From Anaerolineae bacterium (GTDB lineage Bacteria; Chloroflexota; Anaerolineae; JADYZS01), in assembly GCA_020853075.1 (NCBI GenBank), contig JADYZS010000514.1, forward strand, positions 1 through 5,469: a stretch of 5,469 bases of DNA, in the 5' to 3' direction. The notes beneath the pieces are model-generated. The model had not been told where the DNA came from. It saw only the letters and a program-made list of their open reading frames with translations, and did no database searches. Of the stretch, positions 5,442-5,469 are shown one piece after another. The position numbers and the translations under genes are program-made. The stretch's first letter is position 1. Each line of letters opens with the position of its first letter.

Positions 5442-5469
5442 GCGTCTCCTTTGCTATGTCAGCCCTGCA

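Overview
The window looks like chromosomal DNA from a GC-rich bacterium, probably a member of the Chloroflexota (Anaerolineae-like). This taxonomic guess rests on three things: a secreted lipoprotein with a long Thr/Pro/Ala-rich linker after the lipobox, a Gram-positive-style LexA box, and CT/GA-rich palindromic repeats between genes. No sequence search could be run. All protein genes lie on the minus strand. The only plus-strand gene is a tRNA.

Layout from left to right: (1) 1-562, the N-terminal part of a radical SAM protein resembling the putative DNA modification/repair family (COG4277/TIGR03916-like), running off the left edge. Its promoter is a perfect TTGACA-N17-TATAAT, and a GAAC-N4-GTTC palindrome in the spacer matches the Bacillus-type LexA (SOS) box. 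(2) 664-858, a divergent near-consensus promoter, tRNA-Leu(GAG) and a strong hairpin terminator. (3) 906-1476, a RelE/ParE-type toxin and its antitoxin on the minus strand, followed by their own terminator. The operon promoter's -35 box contains the stop codon of the preceding gene. (4) 1527-3880, a two-gene unit: a 105-residue three-helix membrane protein (holin-like in shape), joined by an ATGA overlap to a large lipoprotein with a glycoside-hydrolase-like barrel and a beta-rich C-terminal part. (5) 4155-5441, complete enolase (eno), with the initiator ATG 28 bases from the right edge.

Two copies of a CT/GA-rich imperfect palindromic element are present, at about 3403-3535 and 4025-4111. 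Copy B sits just downstream of eno. Copy A lies inside the open reading frame of the lipoprotein, between a KK-containing N-terminus and the hydrophobic core of the signal peptide, and leaves the frame open. This recalls Rickettsia palindromic elements carried inside coding genes.

The most interesting points are the apparent SOS control of the radical SAM gene and the repeat inside the lipoprotein's export signal. The putative holin-like/lipoprotein pair is also worth following up. No CRISPR array, transposase or rRNA was seen.
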